Notes under the pieces: generated by a model
The model's database searches: none
What the model was told of the DNA's origin: nothing
The model's input: only the letters and a program-made list of their open reading frames with translations
Program-made: the position numbers and the translations under genes
Source of the DNA: Porogramme epimiltina
Lineage: Eukaryota; Basidiomycota; Agaricomycetes; Polyporales; Polyporaceae
DNA: 64,000 nt
Assembly (NCBI GenBank): GCA_900155495.1
Contig: FTLJ01000067.1
Coordinates: forward strand, 1-64,000
Direction of reading: 5' to 3'
In this document: positions 46,884 through 58,667 of the stretch, one piece after another
Layout of the letters: every line of letters starts with the position of its first letter
How positions within the stretch are numbered: position 1 is the stretch's first letter

Positions 46884-47293
46884 CGCCATTACGTGTCCCT
46901 AAGCTTGCAGCACTGCACTAGAATGTCGGATGCCGGATGCGTAATTCTGAGTCGCATATATGTCAGCGACTTTGTAAACCTGGTTACAGTTTACGTCGAT
47001 ATACCTCGCATGGGTAGTGTATGAGTCGACGTATCCCATACCGAAAACACAGGATGATCAATAGGGCGCATCAACCTATATGTCAAGCAATGTCTCCTGT
47101 CAGCATGGAGTCTGCTACAACCTGACCTCAATTAGGGCAGACAGTGAACGTGCCCAAGCGGCAGTTCCCGGACGCCCGAGAGGCTCGCGCTTAAAGTGTT
47201 TGCTCGTGTTTGTTACTGCATAGTTCCACTCAGCCACCGTCGCCGCCGACGTTCCCGCCGCACCAAAAAGTAGCGTACAGCACCCTCCTCAAG
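46884..47293. other. Intergenic, eL28 promoter
   Basis: 410 bases. Moderately AT-rich to 47150, then a short GC-rich core and a pyrimidine-containing leader (CACTCAGCCACCGTCGCC) typical of ribosomal protein genes. No exon. Confidence 0.45.
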
Positions 47294-48280
47294 ATGTCCG
47301 CCGATCTCCAGTGGCTCCTCCTCCGCGTTCGTCGTCCTCGGATCCATGCTGCACGTCCCCGGTGACTGACTGGGCCATGCGCAACAACAGAAGAACAACG
47401 CGTTCATTGTCAAGCGCCTCCCTGAGGGCCCGATCCTCTCGAAGGAGCCTGTCAGTCTGCTCTTTGGACCTCCTGGAACAGACCCAGCTAACGCGAACGT
47501 TTGTAGGGCAACTTGACGAACGTCCACTCGCACAAGTACTCCAGCCTTGCGAACGAGAAGGTCCGGGCGCCGTACAATTCAGTATAGACGGACAGTTCAC
47601 TGACTATCGAAACACGATTGGCAGGCTATCACGGTGCAGGACACTGAGAAGGGCATCAAGCTCATTGTCCGCAAGAAGGGCGCCGCCCCCAACGCTGTCC
47701 GCCCGGCGTACACCGCCGTCACCATCAGCCCCCGCTCAGGAGCCCGCCGCGCGGCCGGTGTGACTGCGACTCTCGCCAAGCGCAGCTACCGCCCTGACCT
47801 CAGAGCCGTGAGTCCTCAATGCCCTTGTTATTCTTCCCCCTTCCACTTCCCTTTTGGTTCTTGCGTGTTACCCTTGACCTTGTTATCTGTTTTCCTTTTG
47901 GATATGCACCACCTAGAGCCCGCTGGACCGCCGTAAGGCAACACGAAAGTTGGGTGTGGACATGATGTGCAAGATTGCGTGGCCTGGTCAGAGACCGATC
48001 AAATCTCGACCGGGCACGCGCCATGTCGCTATCGGGTCCCGTTCGATGCTTCTTCGCGGTTTGCCCGACTCTTTGGCGCTCACATTTCTTCATATTTGCG
48101 TTTTATTCGACTTTCCTCCCCTCCCTCCTATCCCCACGGTTATGTTGACTGCGCATATACTAACCAATCCGTCCTACATAGGCTGCCCTCGCGCGCGTCT
48201 CTGCCCTCATCGTCGCGAAGAAGGAAAAGAAGCCCGCGCCGCCGAAGAAGGTTCGGGGGAAGAAGGCCAAGACCGCATAG
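47294..48280 (+). CDS. RPL28e: 60S ribosomal protein eL28
   Basis: Exons 47294..47326, 47391..47450, 47507..47560, 47625..47807 and 48182..48280 give 142 residues. The start MSADLQWLLLRKNNAFIVKR, the middle GNLTNVHSHKYSSLANEK, and YRPDLRAAALARVSALI are the conserved eL28 blocks, and the C-terminus is Lys/Pro-rich (KKEKKPAPPKKVRGKKAKTA). The protein belongs to the large subunit; it is present in fission yeast and animals but missing from budding yeast. Four introns interrupt a small gene; the last is 374 nt, five to seven times the others, and contains a structured segment described under findings. Confidence 0.95.
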
Positions 48281-48583
48281 GCGGCGAGTTGTTGTTTTGT
48301 GATGACCATCTGTATTCTTCGCTTTCCACTCGCATCGCATCCATGCATATGTCCATGCCCACGCGACCAAGTAATTCCATGCTACTTGCGTCCATGCACA
48401 CACAAACAATCATCCGTCGCGTGAAACTCGGCTGTGATTCAATGGCTATGGTACAAGTTGCGGATACAAGTCTATTGGTACAAAAGTTTGAACTACTCGG
48501 AACGTACACATACTACTGCGGCTGAATTGCGAATAATAACCGTCCCTAAGAGGCACCGATGATGACAGCGCAAGCCCCGAAGC
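48281..48583. other. Convergent intergenic region
   Basis: 3' untranslated regions of eL28 (plus) and the DAP-like gene (minus). Nothing else seen. Confidence 0.5.
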
Positions 48584-49083
48584 CTACACCCCGATGTTCT
48601 TGCCCGCGGGCTGGCTGATGCGCCCTCCGCCGCCAGAGACCTTCGGGGCGGACTGGAACTCCTTCTTGGGCCTGTTCTGCTCGGCCTTGCGCATGAGGCT
48701 CTCCTGAATGCGGCGCTCGTGCTCGTCGCCGCCGGCACCCTGCCGGCGCTTCGGCTGCTCTTCTTCCTGCTGCTGGTGATGGTGCTGGCCCTCGTCCTCC
48801 GAGCCGGGCGCGGCGGGGCGTGGGTAGTCGGGCGGGGTCTCATCTGCGGGAGGGGCTTTGGGAGCTTCACTGGGTGTGTTAGCAGGTCAGCGGGGTGACG
48901 AGAACGAGGCTCATAGAGGGACATACGCGACAGGAGGCGGGGGCTTGGGGCGCGTGTTGATGGACAACCTCCGCCCGCCGACTTTCACTGTACGAGAGAG
49001 AGTGCGGTGCTAAACATATATGCGCGACCTGAAAAGGAGCATTGCTTACTCGCCGGGGGATGCTGCGCGAGTGTCTCGGTCAT
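48584..49083 (-). CDS. Small Pro/Gln-rich conserved protein with DAP1-like N-terminus
   Basis: Three exons, complement(48584..48869, 48927..48987, 49050..49083), give 126 residues. The N-terminus MTETLAQHPPAMKVGGRRLS resembles the HPPAVKxGGxR opening of animal death-associated protein DAP1, a small disordered protein linked to autophagy and to dormant ribosomes. The middle is Pro-rich (KPPPPVAEAPKAPPADE) with a His/Gln/Glu block, then a charged helix (EHERRIQESLMRKAEQNRP) and a Gly-rich end GGGGRISQPAGKNIGV. No fold, membrane segment or catalytic motif is visible. The DAP link rests on one short motif and needs a profile search; otherwise this is a conserved hypothetical protein. Confidence 0.65.
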
Positions 49084-49455
49084 CGTGGTAATACTGAGGT
49101 GGGAGGATAGGGGGAGCGGCCAAACGCTAGAGTATGAACGTGGGGACGCGGGGGCGTGGAAGGGCGCGAGGGAACGCAAGTGCGTTAAGCTCGAGCGATG
49201 GTGAGGGGCGCGCGGGGTCGCGAGGGCGGGGTATATAATGCGGGGAGGGCAGCCGAGGCAGCTGACCAGGCTGCTCCAGGGCACGGGCCAGGCGCCACCG
49301 ACCCCGACGAACCTAAACGCTTTCCCTTTCGGGCGCGGTCGGCGGGCGTTCGCGGCGCGGGAACTTGCAACTGGGCGCGCCTCGTTCTTTACACGCTACC
49401 AAACCATCTACAAGAGACTGGGTAACTGCGACCAGCGCGCCACCGTCTCGCACAT
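49084..49455. other. Divergent promoter region
   Basis: Between the DAP-like gene (minus) and the Pga1-like gene (plus). Contains a TATATAAT element at 49232..49239. No coding exon. Confidence 0.5.
49232..49239. promoter_or_regulatory. TATA-like element in divergent promoter
   Basis: TATATAAT in a GC-rich surround, 149 bases from the start at 49083 and 217 from the start at 49456; it could serve either gene. Confidence 0.3.
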
Positions 49456-50334
49456 ATGCGCCTACCGAAGGAACTGTTTGTGCTCCTGGTGTGCGTCCTG
49501 CAGGGACAGCTCGGGCGCGCGAACACCGAGATCGTCAACTTCGCCGTCTCGCTCGGCCCAGACACACCCGTGCCACAAGCCGCGGCATGGTACGTGTCGT
49601 ACTCTACACTGCCTCTGTCCCGCTCACGCATGTTCCTCCAACAGGCCTACCCTCTCGCCGGGAGACTCAGAGCGATTATTCGCCCTTGCGCCCGCCCCGC
49701 TCGGCTCGTCAATCGTGGACGTGTGCGAACCCGTGACGAGCGCGTCACTGACAACGGGGGCGGCTGCCTGCCCTCACGAGCTGTGGCTTGTCCTCGGGAC
49801 AGACGAAGAGTCGTGGGCCGGGTTCGACAAGTTCACGCTGAGGGTGTCGTGGCCCGCCTCTGTAAGTTGTCTACACCCGCAGAACAGTAATGTGCCACTA
49901 ACAAACCTCTCGTACCTCCACAGTCACCCGCGGACTTCTGGATAGAGACGTACTCTCCAGACGCTCTGTACAAGGTCGTGCAGGGTGGAGACAGCACAGC
50001 AACAACCGACAGACCGCCGTCCGAGCGCGCCGTCACCCGTAGGACGTTCGCAAGGATCCGCGCGATCGACACGGGGGTCCTGACGCCATCTCCCGCAGGG
50101 ATGAATGCGTCTGCAGGGCGTGAGGCGGCGGTGTCGTTCATCGTCACGGCCGAGCCGCTGCACTTTGGCGTACTCCCTGCGACTGTCGTGCCCACCGTGT
50201 TGATGCTGGTGGCCGTGGCCGTGGGCGCCGTGACCTTTGTCCTCCCTACGGTGTCGAAGTACCTGACTGCGATGGCCGATGCCGTCCGAGAAGAGGCTGC
50301 CAGTGCCCAGCGGGAGGCGAGGAAGGTGGAATAA
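49456..50334 (+). CDS. ER-lumenal single-pass protein, possibly Pga1-like
   Basis: Exons 49456..49589, 49645..49861 and 49924..50334 give 253 residues. A signal peptide (LFVLLVCVLQGQLGRA) is followed by NTEIVNFAVSLGP, which recalls the mature start of Pga1, the partner of Gpi18 in GPI-mannosyltransferase II. A lumenal domain of about 190 residues includes FDKFTLRVSWPASSPADFWI, and one membrane helix near the C-terminus (VLPATVVPTVLMLVAVAVGAV) precedes a short cytosolic tail with EEAASAQREARKVE. The layout (signal, lumenal domain, single C-terminal helix) fits Pga1 as well as Pbn1/PIG-X. The identification is tentative; what the sequence directly shows is a type I membrane protein of the secretory pathway. 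Confidence 0.6.
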
Positions 50335-50629
50335 TCTTCGTGCTATGTAGACGGTCGTTCCATCTTTCTGACACTTGTGGATTACTATCTCATGTAAGAT
50401 ACTATATGTGAGGCTATGCATGCCCCATCAATGTAATACAGGCTCAGGTCAACAGAACAGCAGACTCGAGAACATTACGGTGGAGGCCCCGAGCCGGATA
50501 CAAGCAATCATACAAACGTGTTCGCGCAGGTCGAATACCCCCGCCGCCTATAACAAACACTCGCTCCCCGAGCCCAATTAACCCATCGAACCCCCCCACC
50601 CCCCTGAGTTCTCCGAGCCCGATGCGCCC

Positions 50630-53507
50630 TCAAGCGACCCCCTCTAGCTCGCACAAGTACACGGCCGCCATCCACGCGAGCACGATCTCGACACGCGGCC
50701 CGTGCAGCGGGATGTTGATATTCAGCGCTTTCTTCCCCTTCGCCCCGCCCGCCGCCCCGTTCGCAGCCCCGTTCGCCCCACCCGCGACAACAGCAAGGGC
50801 CTCCGCCTTCTCCCTCTGCCGCCGCACGACGGGCGCGAGCAGCACGCGCGCCGCGTGCAACGACTCCGCGAGGTCCTCCGCGCCCTTCGCGGCCGGCGGG
50901 GAGGGCGAGCGCTGCTCGCCGCGGCCCCGCCGCGCGTTCGGGTTCGGACTCGGGCTCGGGCTGCGGTTTGGGCTCGGGCTGGGGCTGGGGCACCGCGCGG
51001 AGCTGCTGCTCGATCCGTTCACGCCCCGCGCGTGCATCGAGCTCGACGGGCGCGCGTTCGACCCTGACCCCGACCCCGACCCCGACCCGGAGCCGGAGCC
51101 AGAGCCGCGCGGGCCGTTGTCGGGCTCCGGGGAAGGCGGCGTCGGGACCCGGTCGACCTCCTTCGCCTTGAGCGAGCGCGGGGACGGCGGGGGCGCTTCA
51201 ATCGCCAGACGGCCACGCGCCGCGGCAGCGGCGCCGGCGGGGGGCACAGTGCCCGCGCGCCAGCCGCCCGCGAGGCGCTCGAGGATCTCGACGAACTCGG
51301 CCTGGGCCATCGAGCGCGGGGGCAGGAAGACGGGGTAGCCCTCGAGGCCGTCGACGAGCGCGGCGGCGCGCGCGAACGCGGGGAGCAGCGCGGGGAAGTC
51401 GCCGAGCAGCAGGTGCCCGAGCAGCACGCTGAAGTGGCTCTCGACCAGCAGCGGGTGGTACGTCGTGAACAGCGCGGGCGCGTCGGGCACGGGCGCGGGC
51501 GGCGGGCTCTGGCTCCCCGGGCGCAGCGCCTCGGAGAGCAGGAACGCGTACTCGGTGCGCGCGGCGACGTCCGCGTCGGACAATGGCGTCGGGGCGTCGC
51601 CCGACGCGCCGCCAGGCACGCGCGGGCCCTCGAGCGTGTCAAAGTGCGCGAGGAACTGGCGGTGGTCGCGCATGCTCTTGCGCACGAGCGCGGCGACCTG
51701 CGCGCGGAACGCGGGGGCGGCGAGCGCGGCGCGGTACGCGGCGAGCTTCGCGCCGTCCGCGCGCCCGAGGGGGCCGTCGGGGTTCCCGATCTCGACGCCG
51801 CCGAAGCGGCCGTGCTCGACGTAGCAGAGGCGCATCTCCGCGCCGTCGACCGAGGGCGCCTTGCGGATGCCCTCGAGCTTGAAGATCGCGTCCTCGATGA
51901 GGAAGACGGCGTGCTGGAGGTACGCGGCCGCGCGCAGGAACAGGCACTGCGGCTCGATGGGCTCCGGCGCGTCGGGGAGCACGGACGGGTGGAGCAGGAT
52001 CGGCTCGCCGTCTGGCCCCTCGACGCTGATCCCATCTGCCCCTCCTGCGCTCGCGCTCGTCCCGTTCGGCGGCGCCTGTCCGTTCGTCTTGCTGCCCCCG
52101 GCCTTGCCTTTCTTTTTCTTGGACCCCTTGCCACGTTGTTTGTCCCCGAGGTTCGAATTGAGATGGGCGGTCCGGGCTTTCCGAAGGGAACGCGCTTCCC
52201 TGATCGCATGCGTGAAGTCCTTCACGGCCAGCGGGTACTCGTCCCGGAAGCAGTGGACGATCCCTCGTGTGCGGTAGAACTCCAGGTGCATCGGATTCGC
52301 CGCAATCAACTCGTCCAGCACTTGGGTCGACGTTGATTCGGCGAGTTGCCTGAGCGAACGTGCTCAGAAGAAGCCTTCAGAACGCTGCGAACGACGCACC
52401 TGGAGGGTATCTTCTCGTGGAAAAAGTGCACATACCGTGCGTCGACATCGTGAGGGTCTGACGAGAGTTCAAGGGATGCACAGAAGGATACAAATGTGAA
52501 AAGGAAGACGCACCGACTCTCAATACGCGTTCCGCAATGTCGTCGAACACGCTCCCGCCCTGCATCACCATCACGCTCGACGCGATCTCGTCCGTCCTGT
52601 ACGCCGCGGCGAGCTTCTGCACCGCCAGCGCGCGCAGACGGTGCACGCGCATGGCGGACATCGCGACGTTGCGCCCGCCGCCGTCCCCGGGCAGGTTCAG
52701 CCCGAGCGACTGCGCGGTCGCCCACGCGCCGCTGCCCCCACCTCCGCCGGGGGCGCCGCGCAGCGAGCCGAGCGCGGCGGCGGACAGGCCCGAGCTCGCG
52801 CGGACGGAGAGCTCCGCGGCGTCGTCGATGAGCCGCCGGATGTGCGCCACGGAGCGGAACACGCCCGGGTCGATCGGGGGCGGGGTCGCCTTGCCCGGGG
52901 TGGGCGACGGGAAGGGCGGTGGGGGCGGGAGCGCGGCGAAGGTGTTCCGGGGGGAGTCCGGGGGCGAGTGGTCGGCGAGGCTCGCGAAGCCGCGGTCGCG
53001 CTGCTTCTGGGAGGCGTTGGAGAGCGGCGGGTACGTGGGGTGCGTCGGGGACGGGAGCGGGGGGAACTTGGAATCGGCGGCCGAGAGCGTGGCGGGGTCT
53101 AGGTTGAGGAGCAGGAGGGACTCCAACAGCTCTACGGGGAGTTGGAGCCACGGGCCCTTCGTAGGACGCTTTGTTTAGGACGCGCGTTCGTGAAGTCAAT
53201 GGGGTAGAGGGCGTACATGATAGGAGCTGATATACCGCCAGTGTTTATTGCGGCTGATACAGAGCACTGGCGGTCTGTCTTCGTCATGTGCACCTCCAGC
53301 CTGTCCGTTCGCCGAGGCGGCCTCCTTTGCCTTTCCGCTCTTCTTGGACTTCTTCTTTTTCTTCTTCTTGGACGGCGCGGAGGCTTCGGGTGCGTCCGCT
53401 GGGGACTGTGGGGAGACTGGGGTGGGAGAGCTGGATCGTGATGTTTGCGTGGAGGGAGGGGTAGGGAGCGTGTTGGCGCTCTCGTCGCATTCAGTGGCGG
53501 GGGACAT
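50630..53507 (-). CDS. Large basidiomycete protein with TPR-like segment
   Basis: Four exons, complement(50630..52349, 52400..52457, 52514..53168, 53217..53507), give 907 residues with consistent phases. The N-terminus is Ser/Thr/Pro-rich, then has a lysine run (SKKKKKKKSKKSGK) before a conserved-looking block ISRNKHWRYISSYH|RPTKGPWLQLPVELLESLLLLN. A helical-repeat region includes VDPHDVDARYVHFFHEKIPS and ANPMHLEFYRTRGIVHCFRDEYPLAVKDFTHAI, which looks like one TPR unit. A second half has YVEHGRFGGVEIGNPDGPLG and a Ser/Pro tail with SGSGSGSGS and SPSPSPSPN runs. I cannot name it. The exon order places one small 58-base exon in the TPR-like region. No signal peptide or membrane segment. Confidence 0.8.
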
Positions 53508-54796
53508 GATGGAGTAAGGAGATTGCAGTCGCGGGGGAGGAGAGCGCAAGGGATGGCAGGACGAGGAGAGGGCGGACCGGTGTCGGGTGGGGTGGACAAG
53601 CGCCTATCACACTGAAAAGTCGAATATCCTTCTTTGGAAATCGGAACGGCGTTGTGGTCGGATGCGACTCTCGTCCTCGACTCGCCCATGCACCGGGTCT
53701 CAATGGCCACCGGCGCGGCATTGTAGGACGCGTTTTACAATGTGACGCCACCAAGGTGGATAGAAGAAGTACAAGGCGTCCGCAAGACTCGTAACGAGCA
53801 AACCACGTGCAAGCCACACCCATCTGTAACGGGAAAATGGGGCATAGACAAGAAGAACAAGGATAATCGAGGCGCTACAAACAGACACCATCCCTGAGAC
53901 ATGAAAGGTAATATTTATACTGAAGTGGGTACCGCTGCGGTTGAGTGGTAAACAGAAGCAGCAGTAGGTGACCGTGACGTCATACCCAGCCTGTCGCTTG
54001 GGGTCATGAAGAGTGTGAAGTGCCACCCACCCCATGAAGTGCTTGCACCGCGGTGCACAAGGGCGAACGTGTATAGCGTACCCTTGACGACGGGCGGCTT
54101 CTAGACGACGTTAGGAGGTGGGCTGTATCTTAAAGCCCCCGCACATGGGATAACGCGACGACTGCACAAGACACGAATGTTTGTTCAGGCCTCTGGTCGT
54201 GAACACAGTCCGACTGCGAGTGCCTGCGGCTTGGCGATTTGCCTCAGGGTCCTCGCGAGTCGCCGAGGCGCGAGTGCGAGCGCGGCCAAGGCTGTTCGCC
54301 ATGGTGGCGCCCGATCGAGCGACATCCAGGTCGGGGAGGCGCCGACGGGTCGTGTCTGGCCCTGGCTTGGGCGCGGGGCCGCTTGGGGCGGGTGACAGTC
54401 GGCGGCTTGGGCCCCGCACGCGTTTAAAAGAGAGCTCGCCGGTCGTTGGACGCGCCCTGCCTGTCCCCCGCAGGCCTCCGCCTCCGCCCACGCAGCGTAC
54501 CGCCCGCTGGAGTGTCCGGTGTGTCGCGCGACTGCCTGCGCTCGTCGGCCAACCAACGTCCCACGATGCGTCACCCGCGGCCCGCGTCGCGACGCGCCCT
54601 GGATGGCTGCGCACGCTCTAAATGCGCTGACCAAACGTAAACCGCCTTCCAGCTGCCTCCCCAAACCCATCCTCGACGTCGAGGGCACTCGGCTCAGCGG
54701 TGCGCCTGACCCCCCACGCTTCCCCTCCACCCCGCTTCTGCCGACGCCAGCCTTCATTTCGGACGCTCTACCGCCCTCTTCTCCTGGTCCCGGATC
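53508..54796. other. Divergent intergenic region, 1.3 kb
   Basis: Upstream of both the TPR-like gene (minus) and the GH31 gene (plus). A 112-codon minus frame at 53700..54035 is hydrophobic (IILVLLVYAPF, GLLVTSLADALYFFYPPW) but lacks a recognised family or clear splice partners. From 54150 the sequence is very GC-rich without gene structure. Confidence 0.4.
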
Positions 54797-57700
54797 ATGG
54801 CTGGGGTCAGCATGACGTTATATGCCGACCCCTTTAAAGACTCGCGCGGACGTCTCTCTCGACGCGACCGCCGCAACCTCCGCCGTCTCCTGCGGGGTCT
54901 CCTCTTCGCCATGCTTGCCAGCTTTCTCGCCGGCGCCCTCGCCCTCGCGGCCACCGCGTTCATCGGCCGCGAACACTCGCCCCGGCTCAAGGGCCTGTGG
55001 GGCTACAACACCGTAGATGAGCAGACTTTCCCTCGGAACGTTTCATCATGTCCAGGTGTGTGTCTTTCGTCCTTCCCCGTCATTTTCGGGACACACGGGT
55101 GGGGCATGTGAAGAGGGTGGCTGCTCGTGAAGAGGCAGACTGCTCGCGGGGATTAATTGCGGACTTACGGGCCGATTGTGTGGCTTTGTGCGCTAGGAAC
55201 CTGCCATGAGAATATCAGTCGCAGCACATCTATTCACATGCGCTCCGTCTGAGTCCTGCATGATATAGAGAACATCATCATGCTAACACTCGGACTTCAG
55301 GCTACACGCTATCATCTCTGCATGAAACACCTAATGGCCTCCGTGCTCGCTTGAATCTGGCAGGGCCAACATGTAATGCTTTCGGTCACGACATCGCGAA
55401 TCTTACTCTAGAAGTCTCTTACGACACTCAAACTCGGTCAGTCTCTTCGCAGTACGCGCATGCCACAATCTTACGTTGCTTTCAGACTGCACGTGCATAT
55501 TTACGACACGGCTCAGAAGCAATTTACTATCCCGTCATCGGTAATCGAGCTCGGGCCAGGCTCTGGCGACACCTCCCTCAAGCACAACTCCGACCTCGTG
55601 TTTCACTACAACACTGTTCCGTTCGAATTCTGGATCACGCGCCGATCCGAACCTGACGCCTTCCCTCTGTTTGACACCCGCACGTCATCTCTCCCACAAA
55701 CGCCCATTCCTCCCATCATCAGCACGGACAAGCGGACAGCACTCGACGGGTTCCCTCTTGTATTCGAGGACCGGTATCTCCAGTTGACCACCGCCCTCCC
55801 CTACGACACCAACATCTATGGGCTTGGCGAGGTCGTGGCCAGCAGTGGCTTCCGTCGTGACGTTGGTACGCGCGGCGGCGAGGGTACTATCCAGACTATG
55901 TGGGCACGCGACAAACAGGACCCGATAGATGAGAACATGTGAGTATGGGAAGCGTTCACATATGACGCACAGCTCAACAATCCCTGGCTTCGCACAGTTA
56001 CGGCTCACACCCCATATATCTCGAACACCGTTATAACGAAACAACCAAAAAATCTCGGTCTCACGGAGTGTTCCTGTTCAGGTTCGAGACACTCTTCCCA
56101 CACCCCGTCTCCTTGCTCACCAATACCACAGCGCCGCCGCGTCCGACACCCTCATCGTCACGCCCCCCTCCTCCCCCGTCTCCCTCCTCCAATACCGCCT
56201 CCTCGGGGGCACGCTCGACCTCTTCTTCCTCTCCGGGCCCGGCCCGCAGGACGTGATCGAGCAGTACGGCGCGCTCGTCGGGCTCCCGACGTGGCAGCCG
56301 CTCTGGGGCTTCGGCTTCCAGCTGTGCCGCTGGGGCTACGCGTCGATCGCGGACACGCGCGAGCAGGTGCGGCGCATGCGCGAGGCGGACATCCCGCTCG
56401 AGGTGATGTGGAACGACATCGACCTGTACCACGACTTCCGCGACTTCACGACGGACCCTGTGAACTTCCCCGCGGAGGGCATGCGGGACTTCATCCAGGA
56501 GCTGGTGAGCAGGAGGATTTGGTGGCAAGCGGGTTGGGCGTGCTCACTTCGGATGCGCAGGCGGCGAGTTATCAGTATTATATCCCGATCGTGGACGCTG
56601 CGGTTGCGCATCAGACCAACGAAACCGATGTTGTGAGTTCTCTCCTACTGTCGTGCGACACCCAATGCTGACTCTCGTGTAAGTACGATCCTTACACCAG
56701 AGGGAACGAGCTGTAAGCACCACCCCTTGCGCGCGAGAGTAGCTTGGCTGAGCTGACTGTGTGGTATAGGGACGTCTGGATTAAGAACCCTGATGGCGGC
56801 GAGTACGTTGGCAAAGTTTGGCCGGGATACACTGTACGCCTCCTTATCCTTAGGAGTCGAGCGCATGCACTTACGACGTCATTAGGTCTTCCCGGATTGG
56901 TTCGCGGAGAACGCCGCGTCATACTGGATAGAGGCCCTCACCAACTGGTCGCTGTCGGGCGTCGAGTTCTCCGGCATCTGGCTGGACATGAACGAAGTTT
57001 CGTCCTTCTGCGATGGGACTTGGTGGGTGTCGATCCTGTGCTGAAATCACGGAGTGTCCTAACGTCCTAGCAGCGGAACCGGCGCAGACTGGTCGGACAC
57101 GTCCGTGCCTTTCCTCCTCCCAGGAGCACCCGGCCGTCCAGTATCCATTTATCCAGAGGGGTGGGTAGAACTTCGTAGTAAAGTTTCGATGTTCGGCGCT
57201 GAAGTGTCTTCAGATATGATTCCACCGTTTGGGGGCCTAGTGGTAACATCACCATTGACGGGAAGTTGACGTACAGTGACGAGGCTCTCTCGACGCATTG
57301 GAGGCGGGATCTCGACGATGGGCATGACATTGACGTCAACTCCCCTCCTTACGCTATCCACAATGGTACGTATAGGACCATTTCCGAACTCCTTCGCGTG
57401 CTGACGTTGGCTCCTGCAGGCCACGGTGACCTAATGGTGCACACCATTGCGCCAAATGCTACGCATGCGAACGGCTTTGTCGAGCTAGACGTGCACAACG
57501 TTTGGGCCCTCATGGAGTCGAAAGTGACACACGCCGCCCTACTTCAGATCCGCGACGGCAAGCGGCCCTTCATCATCTCGCGCTCGACGTTCGCGGGCTC
57601 GGGCAAGTGGGCCGGCCACTGGCTCGGCGACAACTGGTCCAAGTGGTCGTACATGCACTACAACATCCAGGGTGTGCTCCAGTTCCAGCTCTTCCAGGTG

Positions 57701-58667
57701 CCCATGGTCGGCGCGGACACGTGCGGGTTCGAGACGAACACGGACGAGGAGCTGTGCAACCGCTGGATGCAGCTTAGCGCGTTCCTTCCGTTTTACAGGA
57801 ACCACAACATCCTCGGCGCGATCCCCCAGGAGCCATACCGGTGGGACAGCGTAGCAACGGCTTCGCGCACGGCCATCCAGATCCGTTACAGCATGCTCCC
57901 CTACTGGGTAAGCCGCTATAGGCCATGGCGAAATCTCATGTGCTGACCTTCAACTCCCACAGTACACACTCTTCGCTAACTCCTCCATGTATGGCTCCGC
58001 CCCCGTCCGCGCGCTCTTCTTCGAGTTCCCCGACGAGCCCGAGCTCTTCGGGATCGACGAACAGTTCCTCATCGGCCGCGACATCCTCGTCACCCCCGTC
58101 CTCACACCCAACGCCACGACCGTCCCCGCGATCTTCCCCGGGCGCGGCACAGTCTCCTGGCGCGACTGGTACACGCACGCGCGCGTCCCAGACGCGCCCA
58201 CCGACGGGCGCCCCTTCAACGCCACGCTCGCCGCGCCCCTCGGGCACATCAACGTGCACGTGCGCGACGGCGCCGCGCTGCTCCTGCACGCGCGCCCGGG
58301 GTACACGACCGCGGAGACGCGCGCGGGCCCGTACGCGCTGCTCGTGAGCGCGGACGCGCACGGGCGCGCGGCGGGCTCCGCGTACGTCGACGACGGGGAG
58401 ACGATGCCGCCGACGCCGAACGCGACGCTCGCGTTCGCGGCGGCGCCGGGCGAGCTGCGCGTCGAGGCGCGCGGGGACTATCAGGTGCGCTCAAGGCTTG
58501 AGACGGTCACGGTGCTCGGCGCGGGGCGGGCGGCGCCGGCGAGCGTGAGGGTCGACGGGCGGGAGGTGGCGAGGGGGGACTGGGAGTTCGACGCGGGGCT
58601 GGAGAGACTGGTCGTGAGCCGGCTGTCGGTGGATCTGAACGAGGGGGCGACGCTGACCTGGGTATGA
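54797..58667 (+). CDS. Membrane-anchored alpha-glucosidase, glycoside hydrolase family 31
   Basis: Thirteen exons (54797..55055, 55301..55436, 55486..55938, 55998..56081, 56132..56504, 56561..56632, 56684..56712, 56770..56833, 56886..57022, 57071..57160, 57241..57365, 57420..57907, 57963..58667) give 1,004 residues, phases consistent. The Arg-rich N-terminus (RRDRRNLRRLLRG) followed by LLFAMLASFLAGALALAATAF predicts a type II membrane anchor instead of a cleaved signal. GH31 landmarks: YGLGEVVASSGFRRD, WGFGFQLCRWGY, LEVMWNDIDLY, nucleophile Asp524 in WLDMNEVSSF, acid/base Asp678 in GHWLGDNWSKW, and GADTCGFETNTDEELCNRW. It should release glucose from non-reducing alpha-glucan ends. The 245-nt first intron and the 29-base exon 7 are notable. 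Confidence 0.93.

Noticed and set aside
51413..52336. Plus-strand 307-codon frame opposite the TPR-like gene
   Set aside because: Arg/Ala/Val-rich shadow with no domain; the minus-strand splicing gives a coherent protein.
53925..54010. GGTTGAGTGGTAAAC, resembling a tRNA D-arm
   Set aside because: No matching T-arm or acceptor stem within tRNA length on either strand.
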